From Acidimicrobiia bacterium (GTDB lineage: Bacteria; Actinomycetota; Acidimicrobiia; Acidimicrobiales; Aldehydirespiratoraceae): a DNA stretch of 64,000 nt. The stretch lies in the NCBI GenBank assembly GCA_022819505.1, contig JAJEHD010000003.1:248001-312000 (forward strand). The letters run 5' to 3'. The notes below the pieces were generated by a model. That model had not been told where the DNA came from. It saw only the letters and a program-made list of their open reading frames with translations, and searched no databases. A program made the translations under genes and the position numbers. Positions 1-8,398 of this stretch are shown in pieces. Position 1 is the stretch's first letter. Every line of letters begins with the position of its first letter.

Positions 1-324
1 GGAGGCACCAACGTGGCCCCCCGGGAGGTGGAGCTGGCCATCGAGCGGCAGCCCGGCGTGATGCACGCCTTCGTGGTGGGCGTGCCGGCCACCGACGGTC
101 GAGGCGAGGCGGTGGCAGCCGCGGTGGTGGCTAAGCCGGGCGCCGAAATCGACCCGGAGGACTTGCAGGCCCGCTTGCGCGGCGAGATAGCGAGCTACAA
201 AGTCCCCCGCCATGTAGCCGTCTTCGCTGGACAGGGCGAGCTGCCCTGGCTGGAGTCGGGCAAGATCGACCTTCAGGCCTTGCGTCGCCTGCTCCGCGAT
301 CGTTTCAGCGACGAACCTGCATAG
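1..324 (+). CDS. AMP-dependent acyl-CoA synthetase, C-terminal fragment
   Basis: The frame is open from the first base, so the gene begins outside the window and only the last 107 residues are present. They start with GGTNVAPREVE, the hinge and C-terminal-lid entry motif of acyl-CoA synthetases. They end with a region containing SGKID, where the family places its adenylation lysine. The family activates a carboxylic acid to acyl-AMP and then to acyl-CoA in the cytosol. The substrate cannot be read from this fragment. The next gene is convergent, and a copy of the 48-bp dispersed repeat lies between the two stop codons. Confidence 0.88.
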   Translation, partial: GGTNVAPREVELAIERQPGVMHAFVVGVPATDGRGEAVAAAVVAKPGAEIDPEDLQARLRGEIASYKVPRHVAVFAGQGELPWLESGKIDLQALRRLLRDRFSDEPA

Positions 325-355
325 CGGTTCCTGCTCGGAGGCCGAACGCCCGCTC

Positions 356-403
356 AAATCTGTACGGGTTTTCCTCCCATGAGGCGGGTTTGTCTACTTA
401 TTT
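356..403 (+). repeat. 48-bp dispersed repeat, copy A
   Basis: One of four copies, all exactly 48 bp (others at 22431, 26869 and 48733). The unit begins near AAATCTGTA and ends near CTACAGATTT, so its ends are inverted repeats, with GGGTTT tracts inside. This copy lies between two convergent genes and ends 3 bp before the stop codon of the dioxygenase. Its 3' end (CTACTTATTT) has drifted from the consensus. Confidence 0.75.
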
Positions 404-406
404 CGG

Positions 407-1423
407 TCACAGGGAGGGCGCGGGCTGGGTGAGTCCGAAGTAGTCGTCGCGCATGAACTGGTAGTCGGGCGACACCACCCGGGGGCTCAGGCCCGAGCGG
501 CTGATCCAGTAGCGCAGCATGTGGCGCTTCTGTTCGGGTTTCGCCGGGTCGTCGGTGTAGGGCGTGCGGGAGTGCAGCGTGACGTAGTTGTTCACCAGCT
601 GGATGTCGCCCGGCTCGAGGCCCATGTACAGGGTTATGCCGGGCCGCTGGGGTATGGACTCCAGGTACGCGAAGCAGGCAAGCTCGTCGTCGGTGAGCGG
701 CTCCACGCCGTCGAAACGCTGGGCCGACCGCTGGAAGCCGGTCTTGAGGGTGGCCGACAGCCAGCCGTCGACGTGGCAGTACAGCGACTGCGGGTACCAG
801 CCCCGGCTGCCGGGCGGCTCCTCCATCTTCCAGTCGCAGGCCATCCGCTTGAACAGGACCGGCAGCCACTCGGGGTGCTCCTCCAGCAGGGTGTTGAACA
901 TCGTCATCGAGCTGGCGATGATGCTCTCGCCGCCGGTGGGCGACGGCTGAAGGCACATCAGGCCCACGATCTCGACCCCGTCGGAGTGGATGTAGCCGCC
1001 GATGTTGGTGGTGTAGGCCCGGGCGTTGGGATCCTGCCTCGGGCCGCGGTCATAGACGTGGTTGAGGAGGGCTCCGTCACGCGTGGTGGGCACCAGCCGG
1101 CCGACACGGGAGCAGATCGCCCAGAAGACGGCCGCCGCCGCGGCGCGGTCGAACCTCGGCCCGATGGGGAGGCCCCGCAGCACCACGAAGCCCCTCCCGG
1201 TATCGAGCTCATCAACGAACTCCTTGATACGGGCCTCCAGCCCGGGCAGAGGAAACGAATCCGGGGTCAGATCGTGCACGTCGCGGCCCACCACCGCCTC
1301 CACGCCGCGCTCAAGTTCATCGAGGTCAGCGCCCGTGAACCGGTAGATCCACTCGTCAGAGTGCTCCAGCTCGTCGGCCCGCCACACCGAAGGTCCCGTC
1401 ATCGGCTCAGTGCGCATATCCAT
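407..1423 (-). CDS. TauD/TfdA-like Fe(II)/2-oxoglutarate dioxygenase
   Basis: A 338-residue protein of the TauD/TfdA superfamily, soluble oxygenases that couple 2-oxoglutarate decarboxylation to substrate hydroxylation. The iron facial triad is visible as H146-x-D148 in GYIHSDG and H284 in TLHSRT. R304 in HMLRYW is the likely 2-oxoglutarate carboxylate ligand. The start is preceded by AGGGGA at suitable spacing. The natural substrate is not evident; members attack sulfonates, carnitine-like compounds or aryloxy acids. The leader on this strand contains the 71-bp tandem repeat with terminator-like hairpins, so attenuation is possible but unproven. Confidence 0.85.
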   Translation of the reverse strand: MDMRTEPMTGPSVWRADELEHSDEWIYRFTGADLDELERGVEAVVGRDVHDLTPDSFPLPGLEARIKEFVDELDTGRGFVVLRGLPIGPRFDRAAAAAVFWAICSRVGRLVPTTRDGALLNHVYDRGPRQDPNARAYTTNIGGYIHSDGVEIVGLMCLQPSPTGGESIIASSMTMFNTLLEEHPEWLPVLFKRMACDWKMEEPPGSRGWYPQSLYCHVDGWLSATLKTGFQRSAQRFDGVEPLTDDELACFAYLESIPQRPGITLYMGLEPGDIQLVNNYVTLHSRTPYTDDPAKPEQKRHMLRYWISRSGLSPRVVSPDYQFMRDDYFGLTQPAPSL

Positions 1424-1501
1424 AGGCGTCCCCTAAGTCGCCGCCATCCTCCCACAGCCGGCGCTCAACCCCCCAGGCCGGTGGGTGGCGGCGAGTCAGA
1501 T

Positions 1502-1643
1502 GACCGACGAATAGGGCGAAGCCCGTGTCGGTCGTCTGGCTCGGCGACAGGACCCGCCGGCCGGGACAAACCGACTGACGAAAAGGGCGAAGCCCGTGTC
1601 GGTCGTCTGGCTCGGTGACAGGACCCGCCGGCCGGGACAAACC
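1502..1643 (-). repeat. 71-bp tandem repeat, two copies, each with a terminator-like hairpin
   Basis: Bases 1502-1572 and 1573-1643 are nearly identical, differing at a few positions. Read on the minus strand each unit carries a GC-rich segment around CCCGGCCGGCGGG and ends in GGGCTTCGCCC. That hairpin is followed by TTTTCGTC in the promoter-proximal unit and TATTCGTC in the other. The period is not a multiple of three, so the repeat is unlikely to be coding. It sits upstream of the dioxygenase on the minus strand and of an amidohydrolase on the plus strand. Confidence 0.8.
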
Positions 1644-1697
1644 AACCGGCAGCGATAAAGTAATGAGCGCTCAGATCGGATAGGGAGGGGAACTATC

Positions 1698-2876
1698 GTG
1701 GCACGCGATCTCGGCTTCGAAGTCTTCGACTCCGACAACCACATGTACGAGACGGAGGACGCGTTCACCCGTCACCTGCCGCCCGACTACCGGGGCGCCA
1801 TCCGGTACGTGCAGGTCGAGGGCCGCACCAAGATCGCCATCAAGGGTCAGATCTCGGAGTACATCCCCAACCCGACCTTCGAGGTGGTGGCCCCTCCCGG
1901 CGCCCAGGAGGAGTACTACCGGCACGGCAACCCCGACGGCAAGAGCCTGCGGGAGATCTTCGGCAAGCCGATCCGGTGCCCCGAATGGGCCCGCAACGCC
2001 GAGGCCCGCCTGCCCCACCTCGACGAGCTCGGCATCCAGGGCTCGCTCATGTTCCCGACGCTGGCCAGCCTGCTCGAGGAACGGATGCGCGACGACCCCG
2101 ACCTGACCCACACCGTGGTCCACTCCCTCAACCAGTGGATCCACGACGAGTGGACCTTCAACTACCACGACCGGATCTTCGCCACCCCCATCATCACGCT
2201 GCCCATCGTCGAGAAGGCCATCGAGGAACTGGAGTGGTGCCTGGAGCGTGGGGCCCGCTGCATCCTGATCCGTCCCGCGCCCGCCTGGGGCCTGCGGGGG
2301 CCGAGATCGCCGGGCCTGCCCGAGTTCGACCCGTTCTGGGCCCGGGTCCAGGAGGCCGGCGTGCTGGTGGGCATGCACTCGTCGGACTCGGGCTACGCCG
2401 ACCTGGCGTCGATCTGGGAGGGCAAGACCGAGTTCCTGCCGTTCAAGCCCAACCCGCTGCGCCTGCTGGTGATGCAGAACCGGGCCATCAGCGACATGAT
2501 GACCGCGATGGTCTGCCACGGGGCCTTCACCCGGTTCCCGGACCTGCGCATCGCCACCATCGAGAACGGCGGCACCTGGGTGGCGCCCCTGCTGCAGAAG
2601 TTCGAGGGCGTCTACAAGAAGATGCCCCAGAACTTCGGTGAGCATCCCGTAGAGGCGTTCAGACGCAACGTCTACGTCAACCCGTTCTGGGAGGACGCCC
2701 TGGAGGGCCTGATCGACATCATGAGCCCCGACCGGCTGCTGTTCGGCTCCGACTACCCGCACCCCGAGGGCCTGGGCAATCCCGTCAGCTTCTACGACGA
2801 TCTGCCCCCGTCACTGTCGGATTCCGACGCGGCCAAGATCATGGGCGGCAACCTGAAGGAACTGCTGGCGGTCTGA
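1698..2876 (+). CDS. Amidohydrolase-family (amidohydrolase_2) metal-dependent hydrolase
   Basis: A 392-residue TIM-barrel hydrolase. The N-terminal FDSDNHMYE replaces the usual DxHxH strand, the mid-barrel metal ligand is likely in GMHSSDSG, and the C-terminal GSDYPHPEG holds the conserved catalytic aspartate. This subgroup includes decarboxylases and hydrolases acting on cyclic or aromatic acids. The GTG start is preceded by GGGAGGGGA. A close paralogue lies at 29607 and a more distant one at 30819, and all three are near P450, CoA-ligase or CoA-transferase genes. They probably act in degradation of organic acids, but the substrate is unknown. Confidence 0.83.
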   Translation: MARDLGFEVFDSDNHMYETEDAFTRHLPPDYRGAIRYVQVEGRTKIAIKGQISEYIPNPTFEVVAPPGAQEEYYRHGNPDGKSLREIFGKPIRCPEWARNAEARLPHLDELGIQGSLMFPTLASLLEERMRDDPDLTHTVVHSLNQWIHDEWTFNYHDRIFATPIITLPIVEKAIEELEWCLERGARCILIRPAPAWGLRGPRSPGLPEFDPFWARVQEAGVLVGMHSSDSGYADLASIWEGKTEFLPFKPNPLRLLVMQNRAISDMMTAMVCHGAFTRFPDLRIATIENGGTWVAPLLQKFEGVYKKMPQNFGEHPVEAFRRNVYVNPFWEDALEGLIDIMSPDRLLFGSDYPHPEGLGNPVSFYDDLPPSLSDSDAAKIMGGNLKELLAV

Positions 2877-2906
2877 CCGCCTACGCGAGCCGGAGTTTTC
2901 TGAGCG

Positions 2907-4121
2907 GTGGCAGGGCCTCTGGAGGGCATCAGGGTCATCGAGGTCGCGACATGGATGTTCGTGCCCTCCGGCGGGTCGGTGCTGGTGGACTGGGGCGCGG
3001 AGGTCATCAAGGTCGAGAACCCGGCCGGCGGCGACCCCCAGCGGGGGCTGATCACCTCGGGGCTGATCCCCGGCGGAGGGGTCAACTTCATGGTGGAGCA
3101 GCCCAACCGGGGCAAGCAGTCGGTGGCCCTCAACATCGCCCACCCCGACGGCCGTGAGGCTCTGCTCAAGCTGGTGGAGACGGCCGACGTGTTCCTCACC
3201 AACTACCTGGAGCCGGTGCGGCGCCGGCTCGGCATCGACAACGACGCCATCCGGGCCCGCAACCCGTCCATCGTCATCGCCCGGGGCACCGGGCAGGGTC
3301 CAGCCGGGCCCGACGCCGAGAAGGGCGGCTTCGACGGCGCCTCGTTCTGGGCCCGAGGCGGGGTGGCCGCGGTGTTCCCGCCCGACGCGAAGGGATGGCC
3401 CCAAGGCCAACCCTCGCCCGCGTTCGGCGACGTGATGGGGGGCATGGCCCTGGCCGGCGCCATCGCCGCGGCCCTGCTCAAACGGGAGCGCACCGGCGAG
3501 GCCGCCGTGATCGACGTGTCGCTGCTGGCCACCGCGCTCTGGCAGATCTCGCCGCTGGTGGTGGCGGCCAGGCTCTTCGGGCTCACCTCGCTGCCCCGGG
3601 GCGACCGGCGCCGCAATCCGAATCCCGGCGTGGGGGTGTTCCGCACCGCCGACGACCGCTACATCAGCCTGATCCTGCTGCAGAGCGACCGCTACTGGGA
3701 GGACTTCGCGGCCCGCCTGGAGCGGCCGATCCTGGTGACCGACGAGCGGTTCAGCACCTCGGAGGCCCGCTCGAAGAACGGGCCGGAGTGCATCGACATC
3801 ATCGACGAGGCCTTCGCCGGGCGGACCCTGGACGAGTGGAAGGAGCGGCTCGCCGACTTCGAGGGGGTGTGGACCCCGTTCCAGACCCTGGTCGAGCTCT
3901 ACGACGACCCCCAGGTCAAGGCCAACGACTACCTGCCGGCCATGGAGAGCGCGGCGGGCGAGGCGGTGCAGTTGGTGGCCAGTCCGGCCCAGTTCGACGA
4001 GACGCCGGTCGAGGTGGACCGGGCGCCTGAGCTGGGCGAGCACACCGAGCTGGTGCTGGCGTCGATTGGTATCGACTGGGACGAGATAGCCGCCCTCAAG
4101 GCCAGCGGCGCCATCCTGTAG
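2907..4121 (+). CDS. CaiB/BaiF family (class III) CoA-transferase
   Basis: A 404-residue member of the family III CoA-transferases, which move CoA between carboxylic acids through an aspartyl intermediate. The N terminus (GIRVIEVATW, VDWGAEVIKVENPAGGDPQR) is typical. D175 in FGDVMGGMALAG is the probable catalytic aspartate. The GTG start lies 30 bp after the amidohydrolase stop, and the P450 begins 8 bp after this gene's stop, so the three genes probably form one operon. It would activate or recycle the CoA thioester of the pathway's acid. The substrate pair is not identifiable. Confidence 0.88.
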   Translation: MAGPLEGIRVIEVATWMFVPSGGSVLVDWGAEVIKVENPAGGDPQRGLITSGLIPGGGVNFMVEQPNRGKQSVALNIAHPDGREALLKLVETADVFLTNYLEPVRRRLGIDNDAIRARNPSIVIARGTGQGPAGPDAEKGGFDGASFWARGGVAAVFPPDAKGWPQGQPSPAFGDVMGGMALAGAIAAALLKRERTGEAAVIDVSLLATALWQISPLVVAARLFGLTSLPRGDRRRNPNPGVGVFRTADDRYISLILLQSDRYWEDFAARLERPILVTDERFSTSEARSKNGPECIDIIDEAFAGRTLDEWKERLADFEGVWTPFQTLVELYDDPQVKANDYLPAMESAAGEAVQLVASPAQFDETPVEVDRAPELGEHTELVLASIGIDWDEIAALKASGAIL

Positions 4122-4129
4122 CTCGCCGC

Positions 4130-5341
4130 ATGGACACCGGGGACATTGACGCCGGGATGGACTACTCGGCGCCGCCCTATGACCAGTGGGACTCCGCCCA
4201 GCCCTACGAGCAGTGGGACCACGCCCGCCGGCACTGCCCGGTGATCGAGGAGCCGGGCTTCAACTTCACCGACGAGCCGGCCCTGCCGAGGTTCACGGTC
4301 ACCTCCTGGGCCGACACCGACCGCGTCCTGAAGGACTGGCGCACCTTCTCGGCGTCGATCAATGCGGAGGTGATGCGGCCCTACATGGGTGAGCTGCTGC
4401 TCGGCCTCGACGGTGAGGAGCATCGCCGTTACCGCAACCTGGTGGCCTACGCCTTCCGCCGCTCGACCCTGGAGCGCTGGCGGGGGGAGCTGATCGAGCC
4501 CGTCATCGACCGGCTGCTGGACGGCATCGCGCCGGCCGGCCGGGCCGACCTGGTGGCCGAGGTCACCAGCAAGTTCCCCGTGCAGGTGATCTGCGGGATC
4601 GTGGGCGTGCCCACCACCGACCACGAGCAGTTCAACGAATGGGCGGTGAAGATCAACTACGGGCCGCTGTATCCCGAGGAGGGGGTGGCCGCGTCGCAGG
4701 CCATGCGCGACTACCTGGAGCCGCTGGTCGAAGCCCGCCGGACCGAGCCCACCGGCGACCTGCTGTCGGAGCTTGTCCACGCCGAGATCGACGGCGCCCG
4801 GCTCACCGACGAGAAGATCTACGGGTTCCTGCGCCTGCTGCTGCCGGCCGGGGCCGAGACCACCTACCGGGCGTTCGGATCGTGCCTGCTGGCCCTGCTG
4901 GACCGGCCCGAGGCCATGGCCCGGGTGCTGTCCGACCGCTCGCTGGTGCCGGCCGCGGTGGAGGAGACCCTGCGCTGGGAGACGTCGGTGACGATGGTGG
5001 CCCGCCGGGCTACTGCCAACACCGAGATAAGGGGCTGCCCGGTGCCGGCCGGGTCGTCCGTCTCCGTCATCAGCGGATCGGCCTCGCGCGACGAGACCCG
5101 CTGGGATGATGCCGGTGAGTGGAGACTCGACCGGGTGCCTCAGCAGCACATGGCCTTCGGTACGGGACCGCACCAGTGCCTGGGCATGCACCTGGCCCGC
5201 ATGGAGCTCGAGGCGGGAATCAACGCCGTGCTCGACCGCCTGCCCAACCTGCGTCTCGACCCCGACGCCGAGCATCCCGCGATCAGCGGTTACGCCTTCC
5301 GCGGCCCCCCGAAGCTGCCAGTCCTCTTCGACCCGCCCTGA
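4130..5341 (+). CDS. Cytochrome P450
   Basis: A 403-residue soluble bacterial P450. The heme-thiolate loop is FGTGPHQCLG with C350, the ExxR pair is E279/R282, and the I-helix oxygen-activation motif is AGAET (240-244). The length is normal for bacterial CYPs, which hydroxylate substrates using ferredoxin-delivered electrons. No ferredoxin or reductase is adjacent. It is the last gene of the apparent amidohydrolase / CoA-transferase / P450 operon, which suggests that hydroxylation feeds a CoA-dependent breakdown route. Confidence 0.92.
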   Translation: MDTGDIDAGMDYSAPPYDQWDSAQPYEQWDHARRHCPVIEEPGFNFTDEPALPRFTVTSWADTDRVLKDWRTFSASINAEVMRPYMGELLLGLDGEEHRRYRNLVAYAFRRSTLERWRGELIEPVIDRLLDGIAPAGRADLVAEVTSKFPVQVICGIVGVPTTDHEQFNEWAVKINYGPLYPEEGVAASQAMRDYLEPLVEARRTEPTGDLLSELVHAEIDGARLTDEKIYGFLRLLLPAGAETTYRAFGSCLLALLDRPEAMARVLSDRSLVPAAVEETLRWETSVTMVARRATANTEIRGCPVPAGSSVSVISGSASRDETRWDDAGEWRLDRVPQQHMAFGTGPHQCLGMHLARMELEAGINAVLDRLPNLRLDPDAEHPAISGYAFRGPPKLPVLFDPP

Positions 5342-5385
5342 CTGGCGTTTAGCCGATCCCTTTTGAGTATTTTCATATGATGTAG

Positions 5386-5414
5386 TTGCATCCGTTCACA
5401 CCTCCCGCTACGAT
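5386..5414 (+). promoter_or_regulatory. Leaderless-type promoter of the small membrane protein at 5421
   Basis: TTGCAT (5386-5391), a 17-bp spacer and TACGAT (5409-5414) are followed by exactly 6 bases and the ATG. The paralogue at 29495 has TTGTAT, 17 bp, TAGCCT and 7 bases before its ATG. The match of both boxes and spacing between paralogues supports a real promoter and these start codons. Confidence 0.65.
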
Positions 5415-5420
5415 CCCGGC

Positions 5421-5696
5421 ATGGACCCTGCGATCGCTGCGACGCTCATCGGCATCATGGTGGCGGCCCTTCTTGGTGTGTTCGCGAGCGCCTTCCATCT
5501 GCTTCGCTCCGACTTCAAGGACTTCCGCTCCGACCTCAAGGACTTGCGCGCCGAGAACCGTGCCGATCACATCGAGACCAACAAGAGGATGGACCGGCTT
5601 GAGGCGAAGGTGGACAGTCTGATCCTGGCACTGGCCCGGGCCGGTTGGTTGGTCGATCCGCAGGCGCCCCAGCCGCCGACCGACCCGCAGGATTAG
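5421..5696 (+). CDS. Small membrane-anchored coiled-coil protein, paralogue 1
   Basis: A 91-residue protein that I do not recognise. Residues 1-27 (MDPAIAATLIGIMVAALLGV onward) form one hydrophobic N-terminal segment. A charged region of heptad character follows (LRSDFKDFRSDLKDLRAE, then RMDRLEAKVDSLILALARAG). The protein ends in a proline-rich tail. The length and plan suggest a membrane anchor plus a short cytoplasmic coiled coil. Two paralogues exist, immediately downstream at 5708 and far away at 29495. The start is supported by a promoter 6 bases upstream. The function is unknown; a scaffold or a regulator of a membrane process is possible. Confidence 0.75.
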   Translation: MDPAIAATLIGIMVAALLGVFASAFHLLRSDFKDFRSDLKDLRAENRADHIETNKRMDRLEAKVDSLILALARAGWLVDPQAPQPPTDPQD

Positions 5697-5707
5697 GGGC
5701 AGGGGCG

Positions 5708-5911
5708 GTGGATCCGGCGATCGCCGCGACGCTCATCGGCGTGCTGGCGAGCGCGCTCATCGGCGTGCTGGCCGGCGCCTTCCACTTATTGCGCTCCGAC
5801 ATCCGTCGGGTGGAGGGGAAGCTGGACAACCTGGTTCTGGCGTTGGCGCGGGCTGGCTACCTGACCGACCCTCAGTCTCCGGATCCGACTGCGAACTCGG
5901 CGCCCGGTTAG
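5708..5911 (+). CDS. Small membrane-anchored coiled-coil protein, paralogue 2
   Basis: A 67-residue protein starting at GTG (5708), 11 bp after the preceding stop, with a G-rich possible ribosome binding site. It opens with VDPAIAATLIGVLASALIGV, nearly the same as its upstream neighbour. It then has a shortened charged region (LLRSDIRRVEGKLDNLVLALARAG) lacking about 22 residues of the coiled coil, and a similar proline-rich tail. A local duplication with an internal deletion explains it. Its 3' end overlaps the last 4 bases of the convergent acyl-CoA dehydrogenase. Function unknown. Confidence 0.68.
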   Translation: MDPAIAATLIGVLASALIGVLAGAFHLLRSDIRRVEGKLDNLVLALARAGYLTDPQSPDPTANSAPG

Positions 5912-7029
5912 GTGGGCTGGGACTGGAGGGCTAGCCGGGCGACGTTGCGGCGGTGGTGGGAGGCTGAGCCGAGGTGGAGCTCGCCCACCTTGGCCCGGCG
6001 CAGGAACAGGTGCAGGTCGTGCTCCCAGGTGTAGCCGATGCCGCCGGCTAGTTGCAGGCCGTCCTGCACGCAGCGGCGCTGGGCCTCGCCCGCGGCCGCC
6101 TTGGCCATCGAGGCGGCCAGTGTCCGGTCGGGGTGGTCCTCGGCCAGCGTCAGTGCCGCGTAGTACACCAGCACCCGGGCCCGTTCGACGTCGCGGTACA
6201 TGTCGGCCAGCTTGTGCTTGACCGCCTGGAACGAGCCGATGGGCACGCCGAACTGGACGCGCTCCTTGGCGTGGGCGTTGATGATGTCGAAGATCTGCTG
6301 GCAGGCACCCAGGGTGACCGCCGCGACAGCGGTGACCGACTCCTCCAGCGCTCGGCGGACCGCGCCGGTGGCGTCGGCTTGGCCCAGCAGCCGGTCAGCG
6401 GGCACTCGCACACCGTCGAGGCCGATGGTGGAGTGGCGGACACCGGGATCGATGGGTACCACCTCGTGTGCCTGCACCGACGATCCCGGAACCAGCACCA
6501 CCCGCACGTCGCCGTCGAGGCGGACCACGGTGGCGATCTCGTCGGCGCTGGCGCCGTCTACCACGTAGTGCTTGGTGCCTGACAGCACCAGGTCGTCGCC
6601 GTCGCGGCGGGCGGTGGCCCGCACGCCGGCCGGGTCCCACGTCCCGGCGCCCTCGTCGACCGCGACCGTGCCGGTGGCACGGCCCGCGGCGACGTCGGCC
6701 AGCAACGGCGCGGCGCCTTCAGGACCGGCCGTCTCGAGCACCAGCGGCGCGAACTGGGTGGCGGTGGCCACGAACGGGCCGGGCGCGGCGTGGCGGCCCA
6801 ACTCCTCCAGCACGATGGCCAGCTCCACCCAGCCGTAGCCCAAGCCGCCAGCATGCTCGGGCAGGGCCATGGCCGGCCATTCGAGCCCCACCAGCGTGTC
6901 CCAGAGCGCCCGGCCGTCGGATTCGCCGTCGGCCACGGCCCGGGCCAACTCTGGCGGCGCCTCCGCGTCGAGCACGTCGCGCACCGCCCGCTGTAGCTCC
7001 AACTGGTCTTCAGTGAACTCGAACTCCAT
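5908..7029 (-). CDS. Acyl-CoA dehydrogenase
   Basis: A 373-residue flavoprotein of the acyl-CoA dehydrogenase family. The start at MEFEFTEDQLEL is chosen over an upstream in-frame ATG because this is the family's usual N terminus and GAGGGG precedes it. The C-terminal part contains AKERVQFGVPIGSFQAVKH and LQLAGGIGYTWEHDLHL, both typical of the four-helix C-terminal domain. Members oxidise acyl-CoA to the enoyl-CoA with FAD and pass electrons to ETF. It lies just downstream of a second dehydrogenase on the same strand. Two unlike subunits side by side recall the heteromeric FadE enzymes of steroid side-chain degradation, but that is inference. Confidence 0.88.
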   Translation of the reverse strand: MEFEFTEDQLELQRAVRDVLDAEAPPELARAVADGESDGRALWDTLVGLEWPAMALPEHAGGLGYGWVELAIVLEELGRHAAPGPFVATATQFAPLVLETAGPEGAAPLLADVAAGRATGTVAVDEGAGTWDPAGVRATARRDGDDLVLSGTKHYVVDGASADEIATVVRLDGDVRVVLVPGSSVQAHEVVPIDPGVRHSTIGLDGVRVPADRLLGQADATGAVRRALEESVTAVAAVTLGACQQIFDIINAHAKERVQFGVPIGSFQAVKHKLADMYRDVERARVLVYYAALTLAEDHPDRTLAASMAKAAAGEAQRRCVQDGLQLAGGIGYTWEHDLHLFLRRAKVGELHLGSASHHRRNVARLALQSQPT

Positions 7030-7143
7030 CGCCTCTAGCCCCTCCTCGAGCACCCGGCGAGAATCTCGGGAGGGTTGTGTGTGCTGGAGGCACACAAATC
7101 GCACCGAGATTCTCGGAGGGCCGTTGGAGCGGATCGCATCGCC

Positions 7144-8346
7144 TCAGCCTCGGGGTTGGCCGAGGACCCGCTCGGCGATGATGTTGCGGTGGATCTCGCT
7201 GGTCCCGCCGCTGATCGTGCCCGCGAAGGTGAAGAAGTACCGGTCGGCCCACGACAGCGCGGCCCGGTCGCTCTCGTAGGGCGACTGCGCGTCCGGTGGC
7301 ACGGTCCGGTCCAGCGCGGCCGGACCCAGCGCCTCCAGCATCAGCAACGCCAGCTTCTGCTGGGCCTCCGAGCCCAGCAGCTTCAGCAGCGACTGGTCGG
7401 CGACGTGCAGGCCCCGCCGGCTTCGGGCCAGTTGGCGCTGGCCCAGCAGGCGCAGCGCCCACGAGTCCATGATCGAGCTTCCCAGCCCGTCGAGAACCAC
7501 CGGGTCGCCGGCCGCGCCCGCACCGGCGCCGTCGTTGAGCTGCTCGAGCATGTCGTCGAGCATCCGGTCGAGGCCCTGAGACCACAGGATCCACAGCATC
7601 TCGCGCTCATGGGCCAGCGAGCCGGTGCACACCCGCCAGCCGTCGTTGAGTTCGCCGACCAGGTTCTCGAGCGGCACCTCCACGTCATCGAAGAACACCT
7701 CGTTGAAGTCGGGTTCGGGGCGGGTGATGTCGCGGAAGGGCCTTCGCACCAGGCCGGGCGTGTCGGTCTCGATGATCAGAGCGGAGATGCCCTTGTGCTT
7801 GGGGGCGTCGGGGTCGGTGCGCACGAAGGCCAGCAGCACGTCGGCGTGGTGGGCGCCGGAGGTCCAGACCTTCTGGCCGTTGACGATGAAACGGTCGCCG
7901 TCGAGCACCGCCCGGGTGGACAGCCCGGCCAGGTCGCTGCCCGCGCCCGGCTCGCTCATGCCCAGCGCCGCGGTCCTCTCCGCCCGCATGATGGGCACCG
8001 CCCAACGGTGCTTCTGCTCGTCGGTGCCGAAGGTGATGATCGACGCGCTGACGATGCCCAGCCCCTGAGGGTTGAAGCTCTGGGTGATGCGGCGCCGTCC
8101 GAGCTCCTCCCAGAACACCGCCTGCTCGTAGAGGTCGGCGTTGCGCCCGCCGAACTCGGGCGGGTAGCCGGGCACCAGCCAGCCGTCGTCGAACATCCGG
8201 CACTGGAACTGTTGGGACCAGGCCGGGATGTCGGCGCTGGACCGGGGCCGGACGGCCGTGGCCGCCTCGTCGGGCAGGTTGGCGTCGAGCCAGGCCGAGA
8301 ACTCGGCCCTGAATGCCTCCACCTCAGGTGAATAGGTCAGGCGCAC
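7144..8346 (-). CDS. Acyl-CoA dehydrogenase
   Basis: A 400-residue acyl-CoA dehydrogenase. The reading frame extends further upstream, but the added residues look non-coding, so the GTG giving VRLTYSPEVEAFRAEF is preferred. Conserved segments include MSEPGAGSDLAGLSTRA and VNGQKVWTSGAHHAD in the middle domain and GTISGGTSEIHRNIIAERVLG at the C terminus, the family flavin/adenine-contact region. It oxidises an acyl-CoA thioester of unknown chain. It is divergent from the molybdenum-hydroxylase operon and co-oriented with the dehydrogenase at 5908. Confidence 0.88.
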   Translation of the reverse strand: MRLTYSPEVEAFRAEFSAWLDANLPDEAATAVRPRSSADIPAWSQQFQCRMFDDGWLVPGYPPEFGGRNADLYEQAVFWEELGRRRITQSFNPQGLGIVSASIITFGTDEQKHRWAVPIMRAERTAALGMSEPGAGSDLAGLSTRAVLDGDRFIVNGQKVWTSGAHHADVLLAFVRTDPDAPKHKGISALIIETDTPGLVRRPFRDITRPEPDFNEVFFDDVEVPLENLVGELNDGWRVCTGSLAHEREMLWILWSQGLDRMLDDMLEQLNDGAGAGAAGDPVVLDGLGSSIMDSWALRLLGQRQLARSRRGLHVADQSLLKLLGSEAQQKLALLMLEALGPAALDRTVPPDAQSPYESDRAALSWADRYFFTFAGTISGGTSEIHRNIIAERVLGQPRG

Positions 8347-8398
8347 CCTGTTCCGCAGCGTACTGGTTCGGCTCGTGGGCCGTGCAAGACTGACCGGG

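Noticed and set aside
521..1618. Long plus-strand frame antisense to the dioxygenase
   Set aside because: A GC-rich shadow frame; the minus-strand frame contains the conserved Fe/2-oxoglutarate motifs.
1502..1643. CRISPR-like repeat
   Set aside because: Only two copies, with no distinct spacers and no cas genes nearby.
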